From Acidovorax sp. A79 (GTDB lineage Bacteria; Pseudomonadota; Gammaproteobacteria; Burkholderiales; Burkholderiaceae_C), in NCBI RefSeq assembly GCF_041154505.1, contig NZ_AP028672.1:3760501-3824500 (forward strand): a stretch of 64,000 nt of DNA, read 5' to 3'. A program made the position numbers and the translations under genes. Numbering within the stretch: the stretch's first letter is position 1; each line of letters opens with the position of its first letter. Below, one piece after another: positions 1 through 9,592 of the stretch. The notes beneath the pieces are model-generated. The model saw only the letters and a program-made list of their open reading frames with translations. It ran no database searches and was not told the origin of the DNA.

Positions 1-1310
1 TGCAGCACATCGATGGCGCTGGCCTCCATGCTGGGTTCGTAGAACTGGCGGTTGCCCCGGCCGCTTTCCTTGGCGTGGTGCATGGCCGCGTCGGCGCAGC
101 GCAGCAGCGCGTCGCCGGTGGCGGCATGCTCCGGAAAGAGGCTGATGCCGATGGACGGCGAGACGGTCAGCGGCACCTGGTCGAGCGTGAACACGCCGTG
201 CATGGAGTCGAGCAGCTTGTCGGCCACCCTGGCGGCGTCATCGGGGCTTTGCACGTCGGTCAGGACCACCACGAACTCATCGCCGCCCAGCCGCGCCACC
301 ACGTCGGCATCGCGCACGCCCTGGCGCAGCCGCTCGGCCACGTTGCACAGCAACTGGTCGCCCGCGTGGTGGCCGAGCGAGTCGTTCACCGTCTTGAAAT
401 GGTCCAGGTTCACGAACAGCACGGCCGCGCGGCCGTGGCGCCTGCGCGCCAGCGACAGCACCCGCGACAGCTGCTCCATCAGGAAATGCCGGTTGGGCAA
501 CTGCGTGAGGGTGTCGTGCAGCGCGATGAAGGCCTCGCGCTCCTGCGCCTGCTTGCGCGCGGTGATGTCGCGCACCACCACGATGCGGTAGTCCGCATGG
601 TGCAGCGGCATGGTCTTGCCCACCACCTCGACGGGGATGGCATGCCCGTCCTTGTGGCGGATGGTCACTTCGTAGGGGTCTTCGCGCCCGCTGCGGGTGT
701 AGTCCAGCGCCACGGCCCGCCATTCGGGACTGATGAAGTGGAAGATCGAGACCCCCAGCACCTCCTGCAGCCCGTAGCCCACCAGGCGGGTGAGCGCCTC
801 GTTGCCGTCCGTGATGATGCCGTCGCGGTGGAACACGATGGCCTCGTCCGTGGCCTCGGTGAACTTGCGCATGCGCTCTTCGCTCTGGCGCACCTGGCGT
901 TCCGCGCGCCAGCGCTCGGTGATGTCGGTGATCAGCACGAACGAGCCCAGCTGCTGCGAGCCGGCGCCGAAGTGCGGGATCAGGTTGACCTCGATCATGC
1001 GCGTCTCGCCATTGGGCAGGATCTGCTCGCGCGTGTACTTCACGTGCTCGCGGCGCGTGGAGCGCTCCACATGCGGCTGGATCACCTGCCAGGCCTTGTC
1101 GCCAATGGCTTCCTGCACCGTGAGCCCCAGGATCGATTCGGTCGTGTGGCCGTTGTAGGCGGCGTAGCCCTGGTTGGCGAACTGGCAGCGCAGGCCGGGC
1201 AGGTCGAAGTACGCCATCAATGCGGGCACGGAATCGGCGATCAGGCGCAGCAGCGAGTCGCTGGAGCCCCCCTGGCCAGGGGCGTTGGCTGCGTTGATTG
1301 AATCTGGCAT
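1..1310 (-). CDS. PAS-PAS-GGDEF diguanylate cyclase, C-terminus cut by window edge
   Basis: Cytoplasmic c-di-GMP signalling protein. From the ATG at 1310 the visible 436 residues contain two PAS-type sensor domains (about 15-130 and 140-260) and a GGDEF domain. The active-site GGDEF is intact at residues 342-346, and the product-inhibition I-site RDAD (333-336) lies exactly five residues upstream, so an active, feedback-inhibited cyclase is expected. The reading frame runs off the left edge just after the GGDEF domain; in this family an EAL phosphodiesterase domain often follows, which cannot be seen here. No membrane segment is visible, so it probably senses an intracellular ligand. It is divergent from the helicase gene. 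Confidence 0.88.
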   Translation of the reverse strand, partial: MPDSINAANAPGQGGSSDSLLRLIADSVPALMAYFDLPGLRCQFANQGYAAYNGHTTESILGLTVQEAIGDKAWQVIQPHVERSTRREHVKYTREQILPNGETRMIEVNLIPHFGAGSQQLGSFVLITDITERWRAERQVRQSEERMRKFTEATDEAIVFHRDGIITDGNEALTRLVGYGLQEVLGVSIFHFISPEWRAVALDYTRSGREDPYEVTIRHKDGHAIPVEVVGKTMPLHHADYRIVVVRDITARKQAQEREAFIALHDTLTQLPNRHFLMEQLSRVLSLARRRHGRAAVLFVNLDHFKTVNDSLGHHAGDQLLCNVAERLRQGVRDADVVARLGGDEFVVVLTDVQSPDDAARVADKLLDSMHGVFTLDQVPLTVSPSIGISLFPEHAATGDALLRCADAAMHHAKESGRGNRQFYEPSMEASAIDVL

Positions 1311-1449
1311 GTCCCACCCGGTGCTGAGAAGGTGTGGCGGTCTGCACGCGGCCCCGTGGAGATCGCCAGCACGTTCTTCCGTTATAGCCGATAGACCTTG
1401 CGCGCGTGCAAGGTAGTTGCCCGGATACCCCGGGCGGGATAATCGGGCC

Positions 1450-2853
<1,404 letters not shown>

Positions 2854-2897
2854 TGGCGGCTTGCCGAGCGGGCACCCCCCCCTCAGGATGGCAAATG

Positions 2898-2926
2898 CCG
2901 CTGGACCTTGTCCGGCGGTTTTTTTT
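2898..2926 (+). terminator. Rho-independent terminator of dbpA
   Basis: A nine-pair stem CCGCTGGAC / GTCCGGCGG with one G-T wobble and a three-base loop is followed directly by eight T residues. It lies 45 bp downstream of the dbpA stop and is oriented to end that transcript. Confidence 0.85.
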
Positions 2927-3018
2927 GCTCCTTTTTGTGGGTAGCTGATCGTCCGCAACGGGACCCCCATCCCGAAGCCTGGGCATCCGCCGCCGTGCCT
3001 GTGGTATTCACTTATTGT

Positions 3019-3050
3019 GCAAAGACCTATAGAGGACTATAGTTCTTTGC
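3019..3050. promoter_or_regulatory. 32-bp palindrome abutting the GntR start codon (likely auto-operator)
   Basis: Left arm GCAAAGACCTATAG and right arm CTATAGTTCTTTGC flank AGGA. Thirteen of fourteen arm positions pair. The element ends one base before the regulator ATG at 3052. A GntR dimer site that overlaps promoter or translation start is the simplest reading; a start-occluding RNA hairpin is the alternative. Confidence 0.6.
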
Positions 3051-3051
3051 C

Positions 3052-3795
3052 ATGATCTCCCATTCAAAAGTCGTGGCGCTGGATTCCTCCCCGGGCCTGA
3101 GCCGGTACGCCGCCCTGGCGGCTGCACTGCGTGCCCGCGTGGTGGCCGGCGAATGGCCGCCCGGCTCGGCCCTGCCGGCAGAAAGCCTGCTGGCCACGGA
3201 GCACCAGGTGGCGCTGGGCACCATGCGCCGTGCGCTGGAACTCCTGGTGGCGCAAGGGCTGGTGGAGCGCATCCACGGCCGGGGCACCTTTGTGCGCCAG
3301 GGCATTGCCGGCGCCTCGATGCTGCGGTTTTTCCGGTTTGACAGCGGCGGCGGCGAAATGCCGCGCTCGCGCATCCTGTCGCGCCAGCGCATGGCGGCCC
3401 CGGCCGCCGTGGCCCGCAGGCTGGGCCTGGCGACGGGCGAGATGGTGCTGCGGCTGCAGCGCCTGCGCCTGCTGGCCGACCAGCCCTGCCTGCTGGAAGA
3501 CCTGTGGCTGCCGCTGGATGTGTTTGCGCCCCTGGCAGAAGGAAACACCGCCGAGTGGGACGACCTGCTGTACCCCATGTTCGCGCGCCGCTGCGGTGTG
3601 CATGTGCACCGGGCCGTGGACGACATTGGCTTTGCCATGCTGACAGCCCCGCAGGCCGTCCACCTGGGGCTGGCCGCAGGCCATCCGGGCGTGGTGGTGC
3701 AACGGGCCGCCTACGACCTGGGCGGGCGCTGCATCGAATGGCGCACCACGCGCGGCGATGCCCACGCCTTTCACTACACCGTGACCATTACATGA
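3052..3795 (+). CDS. GntR family transcriptional regulator (HutC/UTRA type)
   Basis: 247-residue DNA-binding regulator. An N-terminal winged helix-turn-helix (about 15-80) contains the GntR hallmark region GTMRRALELLVAQGLVERIHG, and a C-terminal UTRA ligand-binding domain (about 95-240) places it in the HutC subfamily. It is followed by a Bug-type periplasmic receptor and an amidohydrolase on the same strand, so its ligand is probably an organic acid or lactone handled by those proteins. A near-perfect 32-bp palindrome sits immediately before its start codon, suggesting autoregulation. The ligand is not predictable from sequence alone. Confidence 0.88.
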   Translation: MISHSKVVALDSSPGLSRYAALAAALRARVVAGEWPPGSALPAESLLATEHQVALGTMRRALELLVAQGLVERIHGRGTFVRQGIAGASMLRFFRFDSGGGEMPRSRILSRQRMAAPAAVARRLGLATGEMVLRLQRLRLLADQPCLLEDLWLPLDVFAPLAEGNTAEWDDLLYPMFARRCGVHVHRAVDDIGFAMLTAPQAVHLGLAAGHPGVVVQRAAYDLGGRCIEWRTTRGDAHAFHYTVTIT

Positions 3796-3917
3796 ACGGC
3801 ACCCCTGTGCGGTGCCACGGGCCTGGCAAGGCCCGTGCCGCTGCGCCTGCCGGCCTGGGGCGCGCCGCTCCCGGCGCACTCCCATGAACGACTGAAGACG
3901 AAACCAAGGAGACCCGT

Positions 3918-4928
3918 ATGCACCATCTATCCGATCCTCTGAATTCACCAGATCTGTCGCGTCGTGCGGCGCTGGCTGCCGTGGGTGTCACGCTGGCAGC
4001 GCCCTGGGTGCGCACCCACGCTGCGGGCGTGGGGGGCGGGCGCACCGTGACCCTGGTCGTCTCCTACCCCGCAGGCGGCGGCGCCGACCTGATGGCGCGC
4101 ATCATCGCGCCCCGCATGGCCGAAGCGCTGGGGCAAGGCGTGGTGGTGGACAACAAGCCCGGCGCCAGCGGTCAGCTGGCCGCATCGGCCGTGGCCCGCG
4201 CCACGCCGGATGGCACGACCCTGCTGCTCGATGCGTCGTCGTTCGCCGTCAATCCATCGCTGTATCCCAAGCTGCCCTACGACAGCAACACCGCCTTTGT
4301 GCCGCTGGCCGTGCTGGCGACCTTTCCGAACGTGCTGGTGTGCCACCCGGGCTTCGGTGTCAACTCCGTCAGGGAGGTCATCGCACGCGCCAAGGCCAAG
4401 CCCGAGGACGTGGCCTATGCGTCGTCCGGCAATGGCTCGGCCCAGCATCTGGCCGGGGCGTTGTTTGAAGAGCGCACGGGCGTGAGGCTGTCCCACATTC
4501 CCTACCGTGGGGGCGGCCCTGCCATGAACGACGTGATGGGCGGCCAAGTGCCGCTGTTCTTTGCCAATGTGGCCTCGTCCCTGGGCCACATCCAGGCGGG
4601 CAAGCTGCGGCCGCTGGCGGTAACCAGTGCGCTGCGCGCCCGATCGCTGCCGGATGTGCCCACCATGGCGCAGGCCGGCGTGGCCGACTACGAAGTGCTG
4701 GAATGGAATCCGGTGCTGGCCCCGGCGGGCATTGCGCCCGAGGTGCGCACGCAGCTGGTCAACGCCATCCGCAAGGCGCTGGCCGACCCCGAGGTGCTGG
4801 GCCGCATCCGCGCGCTGGGCGGCGATGCCTTTCCCGACGCGACCCAGGCCAGCGCGGGCAGGTTCATCCAGGCCCAGCAAGCGCAATGGGGCAAGGTCAT
4901 CCGCGAGCGCAAGATCGTGGTGGGCTGA
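3918..4928 (+). CDS. Bug/TctC family tripartite tricarboxylate transporter receptor
   Basis: 336-residue periplasmic solute-binding protein. The N-terminus carries a twin-arginine-like signal (SRRAALAAVGVTLAAPWV, cleavage near residue 36), then the TctC fold with the typical early motif VSYPAGGGADLMARI and the segment IPYRGGGPAMNDVMGGQV. Bug receptors bind carboxylates; the TctA/TctB membrane partners are absent from this window, as is common for the expanded Bug set of Comamonadaceae. It lies 122 bp after the GntR gene and 3 bp before the amidohydrolase gene, so these two almost certainly share a transcript. A GGAG ribosome-binding site precedes the ATG. Confidence 0.9.
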   Translation: MHHLSDPLNSPDLSRRAALAAVGVTLAAPWVRTHAAGVGGGRTVTLVVSYPAGGGADLMARIIAPRMAEALGQGVVVDNKPGASGQLAASAVARATPDGTTLLLDASSFAVNPSLYPKLPYDSNTAFVPLAVLATFPNVLVCHPGFGVNSVREVIARAKAKPEDVAYASSGNGSAQHLAGALFEERTGVRLSHIPYRGGGPAMNDVMGGQVPLFFANVASSLGHIQAGKLRPLAVTSALRARSLPDVPTMAQAGVADYEVLEWNPVLAPAGIAPEVRTQLVNAIRKALADPEVLGRIRALGGDAFPDATQASAGRFIQAQQAQWGKVIRERKIVVG

Positions 4929-4931
4929 CCC

Positions 4932-5750
4932 ATGGGTGCGCTGGCCCCCTCCGCGCCGTTGCGGGATGTCCCGGAGGGATGGGACACGCATGTCCATGTC
5001 TTTGATGCCGCCGCCCCGGTCCAGGCCGGGCACTACCAGCCCGCGCACCAGCCCCTCGAACGCATTGAGGCCGAAGCCGCGAGGCTGGGCGTGGGGCACC
5101 TCGTGCTGGTGCAGCCCAGCGTGTACGGCACCGACAACCGGCTTGTGCTCGAGGCCCTGGCGCGCGAGCCGGGTCGGCACCGCGCGGTGGTCGTGGTGGA
5201 TACCGACATTGCCGATGACGCGCTGCAGACGATGCACATGCTGGGCGTGCGCGGCGTGCGTTTCAATCTGGTGTCCCCGGTGGGCAACGGGGCGCAGGCC
5301 ATGCAGTCGCTGGCGCCCCGCCTGAAGGCGCTGGGCTGGCATGTGCAGTGGTATGCGGCGCCTGCCCAGCTGGCGCAGATCGCCCAGCTGCATGCGCAAA
5401 CGGGCCTGCCCTGCGTGCTGGACCACCTGGCGGGCATGCATGCCGCCCTGGCGCGGGACGATGCGGCCTGGCAGGCGCTGGCAAGGCTGGCCGGCCTGGG
5501 GGCGTGGATCAAGCTGTCAGGCTGGTACCGCCTGCAGGCCGCGGCGCCCTACGCCGAACTGCACGATGCGATCCGCCGCGTGGCCGGGCTGGCGGGGGAG
5601 CGGCTGGTGTGGGGTTCGGACTGGCCGCATACCGCATTTGCACCGGACTCCATGCCCGCCTACGCGAGTGTGTGGGAGCCGGTGGTGAATGCCCTGGGCG
5701 CGGTACGCGCCGACAGGGTGCGCATGGCGGGCGCAGCGCTGTACCGCTGA
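4932..5750 (+). CDS. Amidohydrolase family TIM-barrel hydrolase (LigI-like)
   Basis: 272-residue predicted metal-dependent hydrolase of the amidohydrolase-2 family. Visible motifs are the HxH pair in WDTHVHVFD near the N-terminus, CVLDHLAG in the middle, the strand WIKLSGWYRL, and LVWGSDWPHTAF, whose Asp is the usual catalytic base. The family includes 2-pyrone-4,6-dicarboxylate lactonase and dicarboxylic-acid lactone hydrolases. Start is 3 bp after the Bug receptor stop. Together with the receptor and the GntR regulator it suggests uptake and hydrolysis of a lactone or cyclic carboxylate. Substrate is inference only. Confidence 0.82.
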   Translation: MGALAPSAPLRDVPEGWDTHVHVFDAAAPVQAGHYQPAHQPLERIEAEAARLGVGHLVLVQPSVYGTDNRLVLEALAREPGRHRAVVVVDTDIADDALQTMHMLGVRGVRFNLVSPVGNGAQAMQSLAPRLKALGWHVQWYAAPAQLAQIAQLHAQTGLPCVLDHLAGMHAALARDDAAWQALARLAGLGAWIKLSGWYRLQAAAPYAELHDAIRRVAGLAGERLVWGSDWPHTAFAPDSMPAYASVWEPVVNALGAVRADRVRMAGAALYR

Positions 5751-5802
5751 AGTGGGTGGGGGCAGTGCGCCCGCACGGGTGCATCCCGCATCCGCGGGCT
5801 AC

Positions 5803-6495
5803 CTACCTGGCGCCCGCGGCCTCCAGCATCCGCACCATCTCGCTGAAGCCCCGCTGGCGGGCCAGCTGCAGCGGCGTGTTGCCCTGCCGGTCGGTCAGCG
5901 CATGGCTGGCGCCGGCCTGCAGCAGCGCCTGCAGCGTGGCCTGGTGGCGCGGGCCTCCGTCGCCCAGCACGATGGACTCGATCAGCGCCGTCCAGTGCAG
6001 GTTGTTCACATGGTCCAGCGGAGCGCCGGCGGCGATCAGCTGGCGCACCACGCCGTCGTGCCCCAGGTGGGCCGCGGCGATCAGTGCCGTGCCGTCGTAC
6101 CGGCTCGTCACCTGCCCGGCGCGGGCGCCCAGGGCCAGCAGCAGGCGCAGGGTGTCTTCGTCGTCCGCCACCGCCGCGATGGTCACGGCGTCGTAGCGGT
6201 CGTTCTCCAGCGCATTCACATCGGCCCGGGCCTGCACCAGCTGCCGGATCACATCGCGCTGGCGGGCGAACGTGGCCACGTGCAGCGGCGTGCGGCCGTG
6301 GGCATCGCGGGCATTCACATCGGCGCGTGCCGCCACGAGCTTTTGCAGCATGCCCACATCGCCGCGCGCGGCGGCGGCGTGCAGGCCCTGGTAGGCCGCC
6401 GTTTGCGCCGCGGTGGGCGCCATCTGCGCCTGGGTGGGCTGCGCCAGCAGCAGGGCCGCGGCCAGGGCCAGGGGCATTGCGGTGTGTCGGTTCAT
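5803..6495 (-). CDS. Secreted ankyrin-repeat protein (AnkB-like)
   Basis: 230-residue protein with a Sec signal peptide (MNRHTAMPLALAAALLLAQ, cut near residue 24) followed by about five ankyrin repeats, recognisable from GRTPLHVATFARQRDVIRQL, GTALIAAAHLGHDGVVRQL and GNTPLQLARQRGFSEMVRML. Periplasmic ankyrin proteins such as Pseudomonas AnkB support catalase activity. Here the partner is unknown, but the gene follows the HbpS-like gene by 86 bp on the same strand, so a shared redox or heme role is plausible. Start chosen at 6495 because it begins the signal peptide. Confidence 0.82.
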   Translation of the reverse strand: MNRHTAMPLALAAALLLAQPTQAQMAPTAAQTAAYQGLHAAAARGDVGMLQKLVAARADVNARDAHGRTPLHVATFARQRDVIRQLVQARADVNALENDRYDAVTIAAVADDEDTLRLLLALGARAGQVTSRYDGTALIAAAHLGHDGVVRQLIAAGAPLDHVNNLHWTALIESIVLGDGGPRHQATLQALLQAGASHALTDRQGNTPLQLARQRGFSEMVRMLEAAGAR

Positions 6496-6581
6496 GGCGT
6501 GTCCCTTCAGCGGTTCGTGGTGCTTTGGCGGGTGTCTGCGCAGCGGGCGAGCGCCCCAGGACGGGGCGCTGCGCTGTGGGC

Positions 6582-7079
6582 TTACTTCAGCTGGTCCGCC
6601 ACCTTGGCGATGGCGGCCATGGCGCATTGCTCGTCCAGGTGGCCGCCGGGCGCGCCGCCCACGCCCACGGCGCCGATGACTTCATTGCCCACCTTCAGGG
6701 GCACGCCGCCGCCCAGCAGCAGGTAGCCGGGGATCTGGCCCAGGTTGGCGGCGGCGGGGTTCTTCTGCGAGCCTTCCATGATGGCCAGCGTGGTGTTCTT
6801 GGCCGATGCCGAGGTGTAGGCCTTCAGGCGGCTGGCTTCCAGGGTGTGGGGGCCGGCGTTGTCGGCACGCTGCACGGCGCGCACGGTGCCGGCGCGGTCC
6901 ACCACGGTGGCGGTCACGTTGTAGCCGGAGGCCGTGCACGCGGCCACGGTGTGGGCGGCGATCTGGTTGGCCAGGTCCAGCGAGATGTTCTTTTCGGTGC
7001 GCACGCCTTCGGCGCTGGCAGCGGCGCAGGCGGCCAGGGACAGGGTGAGGGCGGCGGCTTTGGCAAGGGGGTTCTGCAT
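6582..7079 (-). CDS. Secreted HbpS/GlcG-like (DUF336) heme-binding family protein
   Basis: 165 residues: a signal peptide (MQNPLAKAAALTLSLAACAA, cleavage near 23) and one complete DUF336 domain with the family features DRAGTVRAVQRAD, the central helix A-S-A-K-N-T and the glycine-rich end YLLLGGGVPLKVGNEVIGAVGVGG. Members include HbpS, a secreted heme-binding protein that signals to the SenS/SenR two-component system in Streptomyces, and GlcG. Here a histidine kinase/response regulator pair lies immediately upstream on the same strand, an arrangement reminiscent of hbpS-senSR. Two CGTA-N4-TACG palindromes lie in the 185 bp upstream of its start. Confidence 0.82.
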   Translation of the reverse strand: MQNPLAKAAALTLSLAACAAASAEGVRTEKNISLDLANQIAAHTVAACTASGYNVTATVVDRAGTVRAVQRADNAGPHTLEASRLKAYTSASAKNTTLAIMEGSQKNPAAANLGQIPGYLLLGGGVPLKVGNEVIGAVGVGGAPGGHLDEQCAMAAIAKVADQLK

Positions 7080-7174
7080 GGTGTTCTCCGTGGGCGTTCG
7101 GTGGTTTCGGGTCCGGTGCCACCCGTTGTGGCGCCGTGGGAGAACTGTAGGAAACGGCGTGGATTCCGGCCATT

Positions 7175-7208
7175 CGTACGCCTACGCCAGAGCCTCCGTA
7201 GAACTACG
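7175..7208. promoter_or_regulatory. Paired CGTA-N4-TACG palindromes upstream of the HbpS-like gene
   Basis: Two identical-format inverted repeats, CGTA-N4-TACG at 7175-7186 and 7197-7208, have centres 22 bp apart (two helical turns). They sit 96-129 bp upstream of the HbpS-like start and just downstream of the response-regulator gene, a good position for activator sites of that FixJ/LuxR-type regulator. Confidence 0.5.
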
Positions 7209-7264
7209 CAGTGCCCGCCAGGCGGTGGGCGGGATGAAGGCCGCATCCGCAGCCCGCGGGCTGG

Positions 7265-7888
7265 CTATTGCACCAGGGCTGCGTAGCGCCGGATCAGTTG
7301 CGCCAGCGACTCGGCCCCGAGCTTTGCGAACAGGTTGGCGCGGTGGGTTTCCACCGTGCGGGGCGAGAGTGCCAGCACCCGGCCGATTTCCTTGTTGGTC
7401 AGGCCCTCGACGATGAGGCCCAGCACCTCGCGCTCGCGGCCCGAGAGCTGGGCGTAGCGCTCGCGGGCTTGCTGGTCGGCCTGGTGGCGTTCGCGCGAAC
7501 GCACATGCTGGCGCACGGCGTTCTGCAGGGCTTCGATCAGCACCTCGTCATCCACCGGTTTTTCCAGGAACTCCGCCGCGCCTGTCTTGAAGGCGCGGCG
7601 GCACATCTCCACCGTGCCGTGGCCGGTGAGCAGGACCACCGGCTGGTCCACGCCCTGCGCCAGCAGCTGCTCCAGCACCGCGAGGCCGCTGATGCCGGGC
7701 ATGCGCACATCCAGCACGATGGCGCCGATGCTGGCCCGGTCAAACCCGGCCATGAAGGCATGCGGGTCGGCCCAGGTCTGCACGCGCAGCCCGACGGTGC
7801 TGATGAGCAGGCCCAGGCTGTCGCGCACGGCGGCGTCGTCGTCCACCAGGTGAATGAGGGGGGAAAGGGACGTGGCGCTGTCGCTCAT
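7265..7888 (-). CDS. FixJ/NarL-type two-component response regulator
   Basis: 207 residues. The receiver domain (about 8-125) has the acidic pair DDD at 16-18, the phospho-acceptor Asp60 in VLDVRMPG, the Thr of LLTGHG and the Lys of LEKPVDD. A LuxR-type helix-turn-helix follows (about 140-200; LSGREREVLGLIVEGLTNKEIG, then SPRTVETHRANLFAKLG), typical of FixJ/StyR/TodT regulators. Its ATG overlaps the kinase stop by four bases (ATGA), so the two are translationally coupled. The likely local target is the HbpS-like gene downstream, which has paired palindromes in its upstream region. Confidence 0.9.
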   Translation of the reverse strand: MSDSATSLSPLIHLVDDDAAVRDSLGLLISTVGLRVQTWADPHAFMAGFDRASIGAIVLDVRMPGISGLAVLEQLLAQGVDQPVVLLTGHGTVEMCRRAFKTGAAEFLEKPVDDEVLIEALQNAVRQHVRSRERHQADQQARERYAQLSGREREVLGLIVEGLTNKEIGRVLALSPRTVETHRANLFAKLGAESLAQLIRRYAALVQ

Positions 7889-9474
7889 GGCTGCGGAGAG
7901 GGTGGCGCGGCGGCAGGGGTGCCAGGCGCCGCGGGCAGCACCAGCACGAACTCGGCGCCGCGTTGGGCGGCGGCGTTGCCTGGCGCCGCAGGGGCCAGTT
8001 CCAGGCTGGCGCCCATGGCCTGGGCAAGGCTTTCGCACAGTGTCAGGCCCAGCCCCAGGCCGCCCGAGCGCGTGGTGTAGAAGGGCTCGAACAGATGCTC
8101 GCGGGCTTCGGGCGGCACGCCGGGGCCGTGGTCGCGAACCGACAGGGCGATCCGCGTGCCATCCCGCGCCGACAGCCGCAGCGTGAGCCGGCGTTCGGCG
8201 GGGGGAACCTGCTCCATGGCCTGCATGGCGTTCATCAGCAGGTTGTGGATGATCTGCTGCAAGGCCACGGGCTCGGCCAGCACGGGCGCCAGGTCGGGCG
8301 CCACCGTCACCTCGGCCGCGATGGCGCGCTGCGCCAGCTCGGGCTCCAGCAGGTGCAGCACATCCTGCAGCGCCGTGGCCAGGTGCAGCGGCTGGGCCTG
8401 CGCCGACAGGTCGGGTCGCTCCACCAGGCGGCGCAGGCGGCCCACCACCGTGGAGGCACGCCGGGCCTGCTCCACCGCGCGCGCCATGGCTGTCTGGGCC
8501 GTCTCCAGATCCGGCGGGTCGTCCGCCAGCAGCCGCTGTGCGGCCTGGGTGCTGGACAGCAGCGCCGTGAGCGGCTGGTTCAGCTCGTGGGCCATGCCCG
8601 CGGCCAGCTCGCCCAGGGTGTTCAGGCGGGCGACCTGGCCGAGCCGCAGCAGCTCTTCCGCCCGCTGGCGCGCAATGCGCTGGCGCCACAGCGCCCGGCC
8701 CGCCGCCCACAGCGCGGCGGTCAGCACGCACCAGCCCAGCATGCCCAGCCAGGGAAGCTCGCGCAGGCCCACATGGCGCTGCGCCACCACATCCAGGGGC
8801 TGGCTCGGCGCCGCGAGCAGCTTGTGAAAACCATACGACCAGCCCAGGCCCCAGCGGCCCGGTTCCGTGCGGCCCGGCTGCACGACGAAGGCCGTGCCGC
8901 CCTGGGCGAGCGTGACGCGCACCGGGCTGCTGTCCATGGCCATCGGCCATTCGTCCCGGGGGATGGTCATGCGCAGGTCGATCTGCAGCGCATAGCTTGC
9001 GGGGGTGCTGGCCAGCACCAAGTGGTAGCGGCCCGCAGGCAGGTCGGGCAGTGCCATTTCGGCATGGCCTGACTGGCGCGATGCGGCCTCGGCGGCCGCC
9101 AGGGGCGGCTGCAGCGCGGTGGGCCATGCGCCCCCCGCAGGCCGCTGCAGCACGGAAAGGATCTGCGGGTAGACCGAAGGCAGGCGCGGCAGCGGGGAGG
9201 CTGCCGTGGCCTCTTCGGTGGCGCGCGCGGCATCCGGGGTGGCGCCTGGCTCCGGAGGCTGCAGCAGGGCCAGGGTGGCCATCACCGCGTCGTGCTGCAC
9301 CACGCGCTGGCTCAGGAGCCGGTGCACGATACGGGCATCGGTCTCGAAGGCCTCCCGCAGCTGCTGCAGGCGCGCGTGAACCAGCCAGCCCGCGCCCGCG
9401 CAGGCCACCACGGCCCACAGCAGCAGGCCGGTGAAATGAACCCGCGCGAAACGGCGGCGCCATGCCCTGGTCAT
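7885..9474 (-). CDS. Membrane-bound sensor histidine kinase
   Basis: 529 residues. A first transmembrane helix (about 13-33), a periplasmic sensor region of roughly 200 residues with no recognised fold, and a second helix (about 242-262) precede the kinase core. The H-box GMAHELNQPLTALL places the phospho-accepting His at residue 296; the N-box is QIIHNLLMNAMQAM, and the G boxes are DHGPGVP and GLGLGL. The HELNQPL type H-box is typical of FixL-like kinases. Start taken at the ATG at 9474, directly before the first membrane helix; earlier in-frame codons belong to the intergenic region. It forms an operon with the response regulator and is divergent from the CDF gene. Confidence 0.88.
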   Translation of the reverse strand: MTRAWRRRFARVHFTGLLLWAVVACAGAGWLVHARLQQLREAFETDARIVHRLLSQRVVQHDAVMATLALLQPPEPGATPDAARATEEATAASPLPRLPSVYPQILSVLQRPAGGAWPTALQPPLAAAEAASRQSGHAEMALPDLPAGRYHLVLASTPASYALQIDLRMTIPRDEWPMAMDSSPVRVTLAQGGTAFVVQPGRTEPGRWGLGWSYGFHKLLAAPSQPLDVVAQRHVGLRELPWLGMLGWCVLTAALWAAGRALWRQRIARQRAEELLRLGQVARLNTLGELAAGMAHELNQPLTALLSSTQAAQRLLADDPPDLETAQTAMARAVEQARRASTVVGRLRRLVERPDLSAQAQPLHLATALQDVLHLLEPELAQRAIAAEVTVAPDLAPVLAEPVALQQIIHNLLMNAMQAMEQVPPAERRLTLRLSARDGTRIALSVRDHGPGVPPEAREHLFEPFYTTRSGGLGLGLTLCESLAQAMGASLELAPAAPGNAAAQRGAEFVLVLPAAPGTPAAAPPSPQP

Positions 9475-9592
9475 GCGCCGATTCTGGCATGGGGCCCTGG
9501 CGGTGGCTGCCCGGCGCAGCCTCTCTGGCTCTGGTGTAATCGGCTGCGCTCGCCGGTTTCCGTTTCCCCTGTCGCGTCTGGATGCCTCTCTC

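Noticed and set aside
4620..4640. Isolated GTAACC inside the Bug gene as another SigF promoter
   Set aside because: No CGAA lies 16 bases downstream and it is internal to coding sequence.
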